A stretch of DNA of 64,000 nt. Origin: Rhodococcus spelaei (GTDB lineage Bacteria > Actinomycetota > Actinomycetes > Mycobacteriales > Mycobacteriaceae). The notes under the pieces are model-generated. The model did not search any database, had not been told where the DNA came from, and saw nothing but the letters and a program-made list of their open reading frames with translations. The position numbers and the translations under genes are program-made. The stretch spans positions 445,529 through 509,528 of the forward strand of contig NZ_VIGH01000004.1 of NCBI RefSeq assembly GCF_006704125.1, written 5' to 3'. Positions 55,139 through 63,993 of this stretch are shown here, piece by piece; position 1 is the first letter of the stretch; every line of letters starts with the position of its first letter.

Positions 55139-56473
55139 GTGGATGCGGTGAAGATCGTTCTCGAGTTGGTCGTGGTGCTCGGCGCCATCGTGATGGGTAC
55201 CCGGTCGAGCGGTGTGGCACTCGGTCTGTGGGGCGGCGCGGGCGTCGCGGTGCTGGTGTTCGTCTTCCGGGAGCCGGTCGGCAGCCCGCCGGTGGATGCG
55301 CTACTGATCGTCCTGTCGGTCGTACTGGCGTCGTCGATGATGCAGGCTGCCGGCGGCATCGACTGGATGGTGTCGATCGCGGCGAACCTGATTGCCAAGC
55401 GGCCCAAGCAGATCACGCTGATCGCACCGCTCGTCTCGTTCCTGTTCTCGGTGGGCGCGGGCACCTCGAACATCCTGTACCCGCTGCTGCCGGTGATCTA
55501 CGACGCCTCCTACCGCAACGGCATTCGACCGTCGCGGCCGCTGTCACTGTCGGTGGTCGCGACCGGTGTCGCCCTCGCCTGCAGCCCCGTGTCGGCGGCG
55601 ATGGCGGCGATGGTCACCCTCACCGACGTCGCGCCCTACAACTTCGAGCTGATCGACATCATCAAGATCACGTTGCCCGCTGCCATCATCGGCATCGTGT
55701 TGTCCTCGATCGTCGTCAATCGGCTCGGCAAGGACATCGACGAGGATCCGGAGATCCAGGCGCGCATAGCTTCCGGGGAACTCGCAGCTCCCGCGGGCGG
55801 GATGAGCAAGGTCGAGTTGAAGGCGTCGACGCAGGGACGCAACGCAGCCCTGATCTTCCTCGCGGGTGTCCTCGCGATCGTGGTATTCGGACTGTTCAAG
55901 GGAATTCGCCCGGACGCGTCCGACGGATCGCCCATGGGGATGACCCCGATCATCGAGATGATCATGTTCGTGGTCGGCACCGCGATCCTGATGGTGAGCA
56001 AGCCGAAGGTCGCCGACATCCCGACCATGTCGGTGTTCAAGGCCGGTATGGTCTCGGCCATCGCGCTTTTCGGCCTGGCCTGGCTCACCGACACCTTCAT
56101 CAGTGCGCACCTGGAACTGATCACCAATTCGGTCGGTGACTGGGTCGACGCGGCGCCGTGGATCTTCGCGCTGGGCGTGTTCCTGGTCTGCGTGCTGACC
56201 ACCAGTCAGTCGACCGCGACCCGGACGATCGTGCCGATCGGCCTGACCGCGGGTCTGGCACCGGGCCTGATCAGCGGTATGTGGGCCGGCGCGTTCGCCG
56301 GCGTCTATCTGTTGCCCACCAACGGATCTCAGATCGCTGCGGCGAACTTCGACGAGTCGGGCAGCACCAAGCTCGGCACCAAACTGGTGGACCACTCGTT
56401 CTTCGTCCCCACCCTCGTACTCGCGGTGACGACCATCGCGGCCGGTTCGGTGCTGGGCGTGATCCTGGGCTGA
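55139..56473 (+). CDS. dcuA: Dcu-type C4-dicarboxylate transporter
   Basis: Polytopic membrane protein of 444 residues with about 11-12 helices. SVGAGTSNILYPLLPVIYD and ACSPVSAAMAAM are conserved in the anaerobic C4-dicarboxylate (fumarate/succinate, aspartate) antiporter family; LTTSQSTATRTIVPIG and YLLPTNGSQIAAANFD are the C-terminal half equivalents. GTG at 55139 is used. DcuA versus DcuB cannot be told with certainty, and the substrate direction in an aerobic host is unknown. Confidence 0.83.
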   Translation: MDAVKIVLELVVVLGAIVMGTRSSGVALGLWGGAGVAVLVFVFREPVGSPPVDALLIVLSVVLASSMMQAAGGIDWMVSIAANLIAKRPKQITLIAPLVSFLFSVGAGTSNILYPLLPVIYDASYRNGIRPSRPLSLSVVATGVALACSPVSAAMAAMVTLTDVAPYNFELIDIIKITLPAAIIGIVLSSIVVNRLGKDIDEDPEIQARIASGELAAPAGGMSKVELKASTQGRNAALIFLAGVLAIVVFGLFKGIRPDASDGSPMGMTPIIEMIMFVVGTAILMVSKPKVADIPTMSVFKAGMVSAIALFGLAWLTDTFISAHLELITNSVGDWVDAAPWIFALGVFLVCVLTTSQSTATRTIVPIGLTAGLAPGLISGMWAGAFAGVYLLPTNGSQIAAANFDESGSTKLGTKLVDHSFFVPTLVLAVTTIAAGSVLGVILG

Positions 56474-56480
56474 GGGAGCG

Positions 56481-57593
56481 TCAGGCTCGGGTGCGGTACC
56501 GGTCCCAGCTCGCCTTGCAGGCCCGAGCCAGCAGGTCGACACGGTCGATGTCGGGATCGGGCCACCCCACCCCGGGCGCAGTCAGTTCGCGGGTCAGCTC
56601 GGGTCCGAGCAGGAACTCGCGGCGGAACTCGGCCTGCACCGCACCGAGCGCCACGCCCGCCACCGCCGCGCGCGGCGCCAGTTCGCGGAACAGGGCACCG
56701 GCTTCGATGATCTCCTGGCTGCCCAGGTACGGCTGGTTCAGCGCAACCGCTTCGGGGCGTCCCACGTCGAAACCCGTGCGGTGGGCCGCGGCCAGCGCCC
56801 GCAGCGCGTCGGGGGCCATGGTCACCGGGTTGTCCCCGCGCGGGTTGCCCTGGTGGTCGCCCCGGTTCGACAGCGCGACCACATCCGGCAGCCGGTCCGC
56901 GGGGGCGCGCTCGACGTTCACCGCACCGTCCCGGGTGGTCGTGTGATTCATCGTGTCGTGGAACGAGAGCGTGTTGAAGTCCACGGCCGCACCCGACCGG
57001 TCCGCCTCGGCGAAGGCGAGGTCGACCATGCGCCCGATCAGTTCGGTGCGGGTGCGCTGGTACACCTCGAGGCCACGGTCGGCGACCTCGGCGAAGGCCG
57101 CCGCGAGCCGGCGCAATCCGGCCTCGTCGTCCGGCTCGACGAGCAGTGGGTAGAACGAGAACGTCACCGGTCGGATCGCCTCCACCCCGGTCAGGTCCAC
57201 CTTGTTGTACGGCCCCGCTGCCCGGACCCGGGCGAACGCCTCGCGCAGGGTCTCGTACAGGTCGTCGGGCTTGGCCCGGTTGGGGTCACGGACCATCCGT
57301 GGGTGCGGGTTCTCCACGTACACGATGCGCGGGTCGATCTGCGCCCAGCGCCGCACGATCGGGCTGGTCGAGCAGTCGGTGAAGTCGAACTGCAGCCGCT
57401 TGGTGAACTCGGGCGCGAGGAACTGTGCGAGTTCGGCCGGGATCGCGGAGCCCGAGTGCGGGCAACTGACGAGCAGGTCGGCCTCCGCGAGCGCCTCGTC
57501 GAGGCTCCGACGGTCGGGATCGGCGTAGAAGATCAGGTCCTCGGGGGTGAAGACGGTTCCGGCGGGCAGGAGCAGCGGGTCAGCAGGCGCCAT
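56481..57593 (-). CDS. N-formylglutamate amidohydrolase family protein
   Basis: Protein of 370 residues. LLVSCPHSGSAIP carries the metal-binding H-S motif near residue 45; NPHPRMVRDPNR and VDFNTLSFHDTMNH follow, and GDNPVTM and LNQPYLGSQEI lie later, as in FGase-type hydrolases. It would deformylate or deacylate an amino acid derivative. It is tail to tail with the Dcu transporter (8-base gap). Its ATG at 57593 overlaps the start codon of the divergent hydrolase gene. Confidence 0.82.
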   Translation of the reverse strand: MAPADPLLLPAGTVFTPEDLIFYADPDRRSLDEALAEADLLVSCPHSGSAIPAELAQFLAPEFTKRLQFDFTDCSTSPIVRRWAQIDPRIVYVENPHPRMVRDPNRAKPDDLYETLREAFARVRAAGPYNKVDLTGVEAIRPVTFSFYPLLVEPDDEAGLRRLAAAFAEVADRGLEVYQRTRTELIGRMVDLAFAEADRSGAAVDFNTLSFHDTMNHTTTRDGAVNVERAPADRLPDVVALSNRGDHQGNPRGDNPVTMAPDALRALAAAHRTGFDVGRPEAVALNQPYLGSQEIIEAGALFRELAPRAAVAGVALGAVQAEFRREFLLGPELTRELTAPGVGWPDPDIDRVDLLARACKASWDRYRTRA

Positions 57594-58473
57594 GAGCGAA
57601 CCCTATCGGCTGGGGCGTTCGGTGGCGGAGTATGGAGCCGTGGAGACGATTCCGATTCAGGTGCCCGACGGCAGCACGCTCCCGGTCCGGCTCTTCCCCG
57701 GACGCGAGGGGGCGCCGGTGGTGGTGGTCTTTCCCGGTCTCGGGGTACCGGGCGGGTTCTACGATCCGGTCGCGCAGGCGTTGGTCGAGGGCGGGTTCAA
57801 TGCGGCGATCGGTGAGCTACGCGGTCAGGGCGACAGCAGGCCCCGGCCCGGCCCGAACAGTGGATACGGGTACCAGGAGTTGGTGTCGGTGGACTACCCG
57901 GCGACCTTCGAGGTGGTGCGGGAGCGGTTTCCCGACAGCACGCCGTACCTGCTCGGACACAGCATGGGCGGCCAGCTCGGGGTGATGTACGCCGCGCGTG
58001 CTCGGGGACGCCTCGGCGGGCTGATCCTGGTGGCCTCGGGCTCGCCCTTCCACCGCGGGCACGGTCCGGTGCGCGGCGCCGGCCTGCTGCTCGGGTCGGC
58101 GGCGATGTCGGTGACCGCGAACGTGGCGGGATTCTGGCCGGGTGACCGCCTGGACGTCGGTGGGTTCGGCAGGCAGTCCCGGGTGCTGATCTCCGACTGG
58201 TCGAGGTTCGCGCGCACCGGCACGATCGAGCCCGCGGGCGCGGACATCGACTACGAGGAGCGCATCGGCAGGCTGACACTGCCGGTGCTCTCGATATCGG
58301 TCGAGGGCGACGACCTGGCGCCGAAACCGGCCATCGCGAACCTGGTCCGCAAGCTTCCGAAGGCGGACCTGACGACGTGGCACCAGTCGGAACCGTTGGG
58401 CCACAACGGTTGGATCCGCAAGCCCGACAGCACGGTCGAGCGGATCGTGACGTGGTTGCGCGACCGCGAGTGA
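57592..58473 (+). CDS. Alpha/beta hydrolase (serine aminopeptidase S33-like)
   Basis: Protein of 293 residues. VVVVFPGLGVPGGFYD is the oxyanion loop, YLLGHSMGGQLGVMYA has the nucleophile serine (G-H-S-M-G), LSISVEGDDLAPK holds the acid aspartate, and EPLGHNGWI the histidine. ATG 57592 overlaps the divergent start; a GTG at 57640 with an upstream GGAG is an alternative. It ends 9 bases before the kinase gene, so the two are probably co-transcribed. Confidence 0.82.
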   Translation: MSEPYRLGRSVAEYGAVETIPIQVPDGSTLPVRLFPGREGAPVVVVFPGLGVPGGFYDPVAQALVEGGFNAAIGELRGQGDSRPRPGPNSGYGYQELVSVDYPATFEVVRERFPDSTPYLLGHSMGGQLGVMYAARARGRLGGLILVASGSPFHRGHGPVRGAGLLLGSAAMSVTANVAGFWPGDRLDVGGFGRQSRVLISDWSRFARTGTIEPAGADIDYEERIGRLTLPVLSISVEGDDLAPKPAIANLVRKLPKADLTTWHQSEPLGHNGWIRKPDSTVERIVTWLRDRE

Positions 58474-58482
58474 GAGACGGTC

Positions 58483-60858
58483 ATGGACCCCCCAGCACGT
58501 CCCGCGAGTGACGAGACCGTGATCGGCGGCCCCCCGACGGAGCTGGGTCCACCGACGGAGCTGGGTCCACCGACGGAGCTGGGTGTCCGGACGGAACTGG
58601 GGCAGGACACGGGGACGCCGTCCACCACGACCACGGGGCCGAGCGCCGGGTTCGTCGTCGACACCGGTGTCGGGAGGTTGGTAGCGGACTGGGAGGACTC
58701 CGGTGTCCCATCCGATCTGCGGGACTACCTGCCGGACACGGACGCCGTCCGGCGGGCGGCGTTGGTCGAGTTGATCATGGTCGACCTCGCCTACCGCTGG
58801 CTCCGGGTCGGTCGGCCGAAGCGGATCGCCGACTACTGCCTCGAGTTCCCGGAACTGCTGGCCGAGCCGCTGCCACCGGAGCTCGTCTACGAGGAGTACC
58901 GGGTGCGGAGGCTGAGCGGGGCGGAGGTCGACCCGAACGACTACGTGGCGGAGTTCCCGTATCAGGCCGACCGGTTCGACTGGCTGCGCGAACACGATCC
59001 GCGCACCGCGGGCGCCGAGCAGTTGAGCCTGCCGGGCAGCGACGACCTCGCCGCGGGGCACCGGCTCGACGACTTCGACCTCGTGACCGAGCTCGGGCGC
59101 GGGGCGTTCGCCCGCGTATTCCTGGCCCGTCAGCGTTCGATGCAGCGCTGGGTGGCGTTGAAGATCTCCCGCAACGTCGGCACCGAGGCGCAGACCCTCG
59201 CCCAGCTCGACCACCCGTACATCGTGCGGGTCTTCGATCAGCGGGTGCTCGAGGACCGACAGCTGCGAATGCTGTTCATGGAGTACGTGTCCGGCGGCAC
59301 CCTGCTGGACGTGGTGCGCCGGGTTCGCGACGCCCCGCCCGAATCGTGGGGCGGGCAGCTGCTGCTCGACTCCATCGACCGGACCCTCGCACGCAAGGGG
59401 GAGATGCGGCCGGCGGAATCCGGGGTGCGCACCGAGATCGCCGCGCTGTCCTGGCCGGAGACCGTCGCCTGGATAGGGCTGCGGTTGGCCGAGGCGCTCG
59501 AGTACGCGCGCGAGCACGGGGTGCTGCACCGCGACATCAAGCCGGCGAACGTGCTCCTCACTGTCGAGGGTGTCCCCAAGCTCGCCGACTTCAACGTCAG
59601 TTCCAGCGACGTCGTCTCCGTGCCCGGCGCGGCCGGGTCGGTCGCAGGGTCGGTCGCCTACATGTCGCCCGAGCAGTTGGCGGCGGCGTCCGCACCCGCG
59701 TCGGCGGCCGCCGCGCGGATCGACACCCGCAGCGACATCTACTCGCTGGGCGTGATGCTCTGGGAGCTGCTGACCGGTTCGCGGCCCTTCGCCGACGCCA
59801 AGGCCGGTGAGTCGCTTGAGGTGCCGCTCGCGCAGCGTCGCCGCGGCGTGGACGAGGAGATGCTGGCGAGGTTGCCCGCCGACTGCCCGGCGGCGCTGCG
59901 CCGGGTGCTGCTGCGCTCGCTCGAACCCGACCCGGACGACCGGTGGTCGGACGGACGGAAGCTGGCGCGGCAGTTCGCCCTGTGTCTGGATCCGCACGCG
60001 CGTGACCTGGTCGACCCGCGGCCCGGCACGGTGCGGGCGAGGCTGTGGCGGTGGGCGCTGCCGGTGCTGTTGGCGGCGATCGGAATCCCCAACGTGCTGG
60101 CGGCGGGCTACAACTACTACTACAACAAGGAACTGATCATCTCGACACTTTCGGCCGAGGCGCAGCAGCACCTCGAGCAGGTGCACCTGGTGATCGCCGC
60201 GCTGGCGTTCCCGCTCGGGGCCGTGCTGATCGTCGCGTGGTGCAGGCTCGCGCTCACCGTGCCGCGGGGCCTGCGGAAGGGGCAGACCTACGACGGTGCT
60301 GTGCTCGGTCGCGCGCGAGCGGCGACGCTGAACCTCGGGCACCGCACCGTCGTGGTCAGTTTCGCGCTGTGGGTGGTGGCGGGGGTCGCGTACCCGGTCG
60401 CGTTGCAGATCGCGGCGGGCGGCATCCCGCTGCGGGCCTACACCCACCTGCTCGCCTCACTGGCCGTGTGCGGAGCGGTCGCGGTGGCCTACCCGTACTT
60501 CATCCTCACCTATTACTCGGTCCGGTGCCTCTATCCGATCCTGTTGTCGCACGGGGAGATCCGCAGTGGCGACGGACGTGACATCCGTGCCCAACGCAGG
60601 CTCGGCACCCGCTACCTCGCCGTCGCGGCGTCGGTTCCGCTGATCGGGGTCGCGGGTCTGAGCTTCGTCGGCGCCGACCGGGGCGGCGCCGTGAACGTGA
60701 CGGTCCGGGTGCTGTGCCTCGGCGGCATCGCCGCGTTCATCGGTGTGTACCAACTGTTCCGGCGGATCGAGTCCGACCTGCGCGCGCTCTCGCGGGTGGC
60801 GACCCTCGGCGTGCCGGGTGGTGGTCAGCCGCCGAGCACCTCCCAGAGGAACGTGTAG
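58483..60858 (+). CDS. Membrane Ser/Thr protein kinase with DFN motif and N-terminal planctomycete-type domain
   Basis: Protein of 791 residues. Residues 1-40 include the six-residue repeat PPTELG (three times). Residues about 75-180 form a helical domain (ALVELIMVDLAYRWLRVGRP, YCLEFPELL). The kinase domain (about 200-505) has ELGRGAFARVFLARQ, Lys227 in VALKIS, HRDIKPANVLL (Asp351), DFN at 369-371 instead of DFG, SPEQL, and DIYSLGVMLWELLTGSRPF. The C-terminal 270 residues carry about six membrane helices. Metal- and ATP-binding residues are kept, so activity is likely. The layout resembles kinases common in Planctomycetes. Confidence 0.85.
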   Translation: MDPPARPASDETVIGGPPTELGPPTELGPPTELGVRTELGQDTGTPSTTTTGPSAGFVVDTGVGRLVADWEDSGVPSDLRDYLPDTDAVRRAALVELIMVDLAYRWLRVGRPKRIADYCLEFPELLAEPLPPELVYEEYRVRRLSGAEVDPNDYVAEFPYQADRFDWLREHDPRTAGAEQLSLPGSDDLAAGHRLDDFDLVTELGRGAFARVFLARQRSMQRWVALKISRNVGTEAQTLAQLDHPYIVRVFDQRVLEDRQLRMLFMEYVSGGTLLDVVRRVRDAPPESWGGQLLLDSIDRTLARKGEMRPAESGVRTEIAALSWPETVAWIGLRLAEALEYAREHGVLHRDIKPANVLLTVEGVPKLADFNVSSSDVVSVPGAAGSVAGSVAYMSPEQLAAASAPASAAAARIDTRSDIYSLGVMLWELLTGSRPFADAKAGESLEVPLAQRRRGVDEEMLARLPADCPAALRRVLLRSLEPDPDDRWSDGRKLARQFALCLDPHARDLVDPRPGTVRARLWRWALPVLLAAIGIPNVLAAGYNYYYNKELIISTLSAEAQQHLEQVHLVIAALAFPLGAVLIVAWCRLALTVPRGLRKGQTYDGAVLGRARAATLNLGHRTVVVSFALWVVAGVAYPVALQIAAGGIPLRAYTHLLASLAVCGAVAVAYPYFILTYYSVRCLYPILLSHGEIRSGDGRDIRAQRRLGTRYLAVAASVPLIGVAGLSFVGADRGGAVNVTVRVLCLGGIAAFIGVYQLFRRIESDLRALSRVATLGVPGGGQPPSTSQRNV
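58534..58603 (+). repeat. 18-base in-frame tandem repeat in the kinase gene
   Basis: Units CCGACGGAGCTGGGTCCA at 58534 and 58552 are followed by a third differing at its 3' end and a diverged fourth (CGGACGGAACTGGGG). They encode the repeated PPTELG segment near the kinase N-terminus. Confidence 0.8.
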
Positions 60859-62867
60859 GTCAGCGCCGACTTGAACGCCAGCTGCGCGTTGTCGGCGGCG
60901 CCGCCGTGGCCGCCCTCGATGTTCTCGTAGTACCAGGCTCGATGCCCCTGCTCCTCGAGCAGTGCCGCCATCTTGCGGGCGTGCCCGGGATGCACCCGGT
61001 CGTCGCGGGTGGAGGTCGCGATCAGCACGGGCGGGTAGGCGCGGTCGGGATCGGTGTTCTGGTACGGCGAGTACTTCGAGATGAACTCCCACTGGTCCGG
61101 GTCGTCCGGGTCGCCGTACTCCGCCATCCAGGACGCACCCGCCAGCAGCAGGTGGTACCGCCGCATGTCGAGCAGTGGGACCTGGCAGACGATGGCGCCG
61201 AACAGTTCCGGGTAGCGGGTGAGCATGACGCCCATCAGCAGGCCGCCGTTGCTACCGCCCTGCGCGCCGAGCTGCGCGGCGGTGGTGACGCCGCGCGCGA
61301 CGAGATCGCGCGCGACGGCCGCGAAGTCCTCGAACGCCTTGTGCCGCCCCGCTTTCAGGGCCTGGGTGTGCCAGTCGGGACCGTACTCGCCGCCGCCGCG
61401 GATGTTCGCGACCACGTAGGTCCCGCCGCGTTCGAGCCACCCCAGGCCCATCGCACCGCTGTAGCCGGGCAGCATCGAGTTCTCGAAGCCGCCGTACCCG
61501 TACAGCAGGGTGGGACCGGGCCCGGTGCCGTCGCGGCGGACCACGAAGTACGGGATGGCGGTGCCGTCGTCGGACGTCGCGAAGTGTTGCGCGACGGACA
61601 GATTCGTCGCGTCGAAGAACGACGGCGCCTGCTTGAGTTCCTCGACCGGTTCGCCGACGTACCCGTGCAGCAGTGTGGCGGGGGTGAGGTACCCGCTGGA
61701 GTTCAGGAAGAACTCGTCGGACGAGGTGGGGTCCACGTCCAGCACGTCGGTGGAGGCGAACTCCCCGATGTCGTCCAGCGGGGTGTCCGTCCAGCCGTCC
61801 GGCCCGGGGGTGAGCACCCGCATCCGCGTCTGCACGTCCGACAGCGTCACCAGCAGCAGATGGTTGCGAGTCCACACGTACTGCTCGAGCGAGGTGTGCG
61901 GGTCGGGCGCGAACAGCACGGTCAGGTCCCGAGACCCGGCCACGTAGTCCGCGTACCGGGCGGCGAGCAGGGTGCCGGCCGGATGGGTGGTGCCGTCGAC
62001 GGTCCACGGCGACCGGGTGCGAATCAGCAGCCACTCGCGGTGCGCGGACACTCGGGCGTCCTCGGGGGCGTCGAGCCGGATCAGGGTGCCGTCGCGGGTG
62101 ATCTCGTACCGCTCGGTGGAGTAGAAGTCGATGGCGCGTTCGGCGAAATCTCGCTCGAAACCGGGGGTGCGGTCGTGCCAGGCCGAGACCGCGACATCGG
62201 TGTGCTCGCCCTCGAACACCACATCGGCGTCGCGAACGTCGGTGCCCCGGCGCCAGCGGGCCGCGATGCGCGGGTAACCGGAATCGGTGAGCGAGTCCAG
62301 GCCGGTGTCGGTGCCGACGTACACGGTGTCGAGGTCGATCCAGTCGATGTCCGTCTTGGCCTCGGGCAGGACGAACCCCCCATCGTCGACGGCGACGAAG
62401 TCGCGTCGGATCAGGTCGAATTCGCGGATCACGACGGCGTCGGCACCACCGCGGGACATGCTGATCAGGGCTCGGGTCTGGTCGGCGTCGTCCTCGGTCC
62501 GGAGCACCTGGGCGCCGGACCAGACCCAGTTCTCGCCCTCGGCGGCGGCGACGGCGTCCAGGTCGACGAGGATCTCCCAGTCCGGGGAGTCGGTGCGGTA
62601 CGAGTCCATGGACGTCCGCCGCCACAGTCCGCGGACGTGGTCGGCGTCGCGCCAGTAGTTGTACAGGTACGCGCCGCGGCGGCGGACGTAGGGAATCCGC
62701 GCATCGGTGTCGAACACGGCGCGGATGCGGTCCCGCAGATCGGTGAAGGCGGGGGTGTCCGCGAACTCGGCGACGGTGCGGTCGTTGCGCGCGCGGACCC
62801 AGTCCAGGGCGGTCTCGCCGGTGACGTCCTCGAGCCAGAGATGGGGATCGTTCGGATCGGAAGCCAT
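60825..62867 (-). CDS. Prolyl oligopeptidase family serine peptidase (Rv0457c-like)
   Basis: Protein of 680 residues. The N-terminal segment PHLWLEDVTGETALDWVRARN starts the beta-propeller; the C-terminal hydrolase domain has AQGGSNGGLLMG (nucleophile Ser539), ATSTRDDRVHPGHARKM (acid Asp) and IEGGHGGAAD (His). YGYGGFENSMLPGYSG is family specific. It cleaves short peptides in the cytoplasm. ATG 62867. Its 3' end overlaps the kinase gene by 34 bases tail to tail. Confidence 0.92.
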   Translation of the reverse strand: MASDPNDPHLWLEDVTGETALDWVRARNDRTVAEFADTPAFTDLRDRIRAVFDTDARIPYVRRRGAYLYNYWRDADHVRGLWRRTSMDSYRTDSPDWEILVDLDAVAAAEGENWVWSGAQVLRTEDDADQTRALISMSRGGADAVVIREFDLIRRDFVAVDDGGFVLPEAKTDIDWIDLDTVYVGTDTGLDSLTDSGYPRIAARWRRGTDVRDADVVFEGEHTDVAVSAWHDRTPGFERDFAERAIDFYSTERYEITRDGTLIRLDAPEDARVSAHREWLLIRTRSPWTVDGTTHPAGTLLAARYADYVAGSRDLTVLFAPDPHTSLEQYVWTRNHLLLVTLSDVQTRMRVLTPGPDGWTDTPLDDIGEFASTDVLDVDPTSSDEFFLNSSGYLTPATLLHGYVGEPVEELKQAPSFFDATNLSVAQHFATSDDGTAIPYFVVRRDGTGPGPTLLYGYGGFENSMLPGYSGAMGLGWLERGGTYVVANIRGGGEYGPDWHTQALKAGRHKAFEDFAAVARDLVARGVTTAAQLGAQGGSNGGLLMGVMLTRYPELFGAIVCQVPLLDMRRYHLLLAGASWMAEYGDPDDPDQWEFISKYSPYQNTDPDRAYPPVLIATSTRDDRVHPGHARKMAALLEEQGHRAWYYENIEGGHGGAADNAQLAFKSALTYTFLWEVLGG

Positions 62868-62935
62868 TGTTCATTGATACCCCGGCCGTCATGGCCTCGG
62901 GTGGGTGGGCGTCATCCGTAGTATCATTTGCGGGT

Positions 62936-62950
62936 CAAGCAAGCGTTAGA
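62936..62950. promoter_or_regulatory. Possible TetR operator in divergent region
   Basis: CAAGCAAGCGTTAGA lies between the divergent peptidase and TetR genes and recalls the CAAG-type half-sites bound by KstR2-like regulators. The second half is degenerate. Confidence 0.3.
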
Positions 62951-62985
62951 TAGGTGAACGCGCGACAGGTGGATGGGGGCGACGG

Positions 62986-63747
62986 GTGACCTCGGGTCGG
63001 CGAGAAGAGATTCTGTTCCACGCTGCGAAGCTGTTCGGGGCTCGCGGCGTTGCCGCGACCACGGTGCGCGACATCGCAGACGAGGTCGGGATCCTCTCCG
63101 GCAGCCTCTACCACTACTTCGGCTCGAAGGACGCGATCGTATTCGAGATCGTGACCGCGTTCCTGGGCGATCTCAACGAACGCTATTCGTCCACGCTGGT
63201 GCCGGGGCAGACCGCGCGGGAACGACTCGATCACATGGTGGCCGTTTCGTTCGAGGCCGCTGCCGACCATCCCTTCGCGACTGAGATCTACCAGAACGAA
63301 GGCGCGCTGTCGTCTCAGCCGGAGGACAGCGCGATTTCTACGGCGGTGCGCCGCGCCCACGGTTACTGGGCCGCCGCCATCGAGGAGGGCGTCGAATCGG
63401 GGGAGCTTCGCGGCGACATCGACCCCCAGCACTTCCATCGCATGCTTCGCGAGTCGGTCTGGTCCACAGTGCGTTTCAATCGGGCGTCGCTCGCGCGAGA
63501 TGCCGAGCGTCTGCGCCACGACCTGATTGCGGTGTTTCTCGACGGATTCGCGGCCGCGGGGCCCGCGGGATCGGTGTCGGCCAAGCCGTCGCCGGGTCCG
63601 GTGCGGCAGGCGGAGCTTGCGGAACGCGCCGCCGCCTCCTCCTCGACGGAGGGCGGCGTGGACGCGTCCGAGTTCGCGGACCTGCGACGCGATGTCCGTG
63701 ACCTCAAGGCCGCGATCCGCGAACTGCGTCTCCTCCAGGGGAACTGA
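62986..63747 (+). CDS. TetR-family regulator, KstR2-like, with C-terminal coiled-coil extension
   Basis: Protein of 253 residues. The HTH (ILFHAAKLFGARGVAATTVRDIADEVGILSGSLYHYFGSKD, about 8-49) closely resembles KstR2, regulator of late steroid-ring degradation in related genera. The ligand domain contains IYQNEGALSSQP. Residues about 195-253 are an unusual extension: an Ala/Ser linker, then FADLRRDVRDLKAAIRELRLLQ, a likely coiled coil. GTG 62986 with GGAT/GGGGG upstream. Divergent from the peptidase gene. Confidence 0.83.
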   Translation: MTSGRREEILFHAAKLFGARGVAATTVRDIADEVGILSGSLYHYFGSKDAIVFEIVTAFLGDLNERYSSTLVPGQTARERLDHMVAVSFEAAADHPFATEIYQNEGALSSQPEDSAISTAVRRAHGYWAAAIEEGVESGELRGDIDPQHFHRMLRESVWSTVRFNRASLARDAERLRHDLIAVFLDGFAAAGPAGSVSAKPSPGPVRQAELAERAAASSSTEGGVDASEFADLRRDVRDLKAAIRELRLLQGN

Positions 63748-63963
63748 GCTCGGCCTGTTACCGCGGGCCCCGGGTATTCGGGGTCGTCTGCGAACTCATG
63801 GCGGCACGCCCGGCGTTGTCGCCGGCACCGCGTGCCCCGATCGGCGCACCCGAGTCCGGGTATTGCCCCGCAGACTGCAGGGGATATGTGGGGCGATGAG
63901 CCGGCGCACTCTTTGATTCGACAACGTCCCGACCTGCGTATTACGCACCGACGACGGGGCGCG

Positions 63964-63993
63964 TTGACTTGCGATTGTGACCTACGGCATACT
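63964..63993 (+). promoter_or_regulatory. Putative promoter for a gene beyond the window
   Basis: TTGACT (63964-63969) and CATACT (63988-63993) are spaced by 18 bases, close to the window end. Between 63748 and here no supported gene was seen. Confidence 0.4.
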
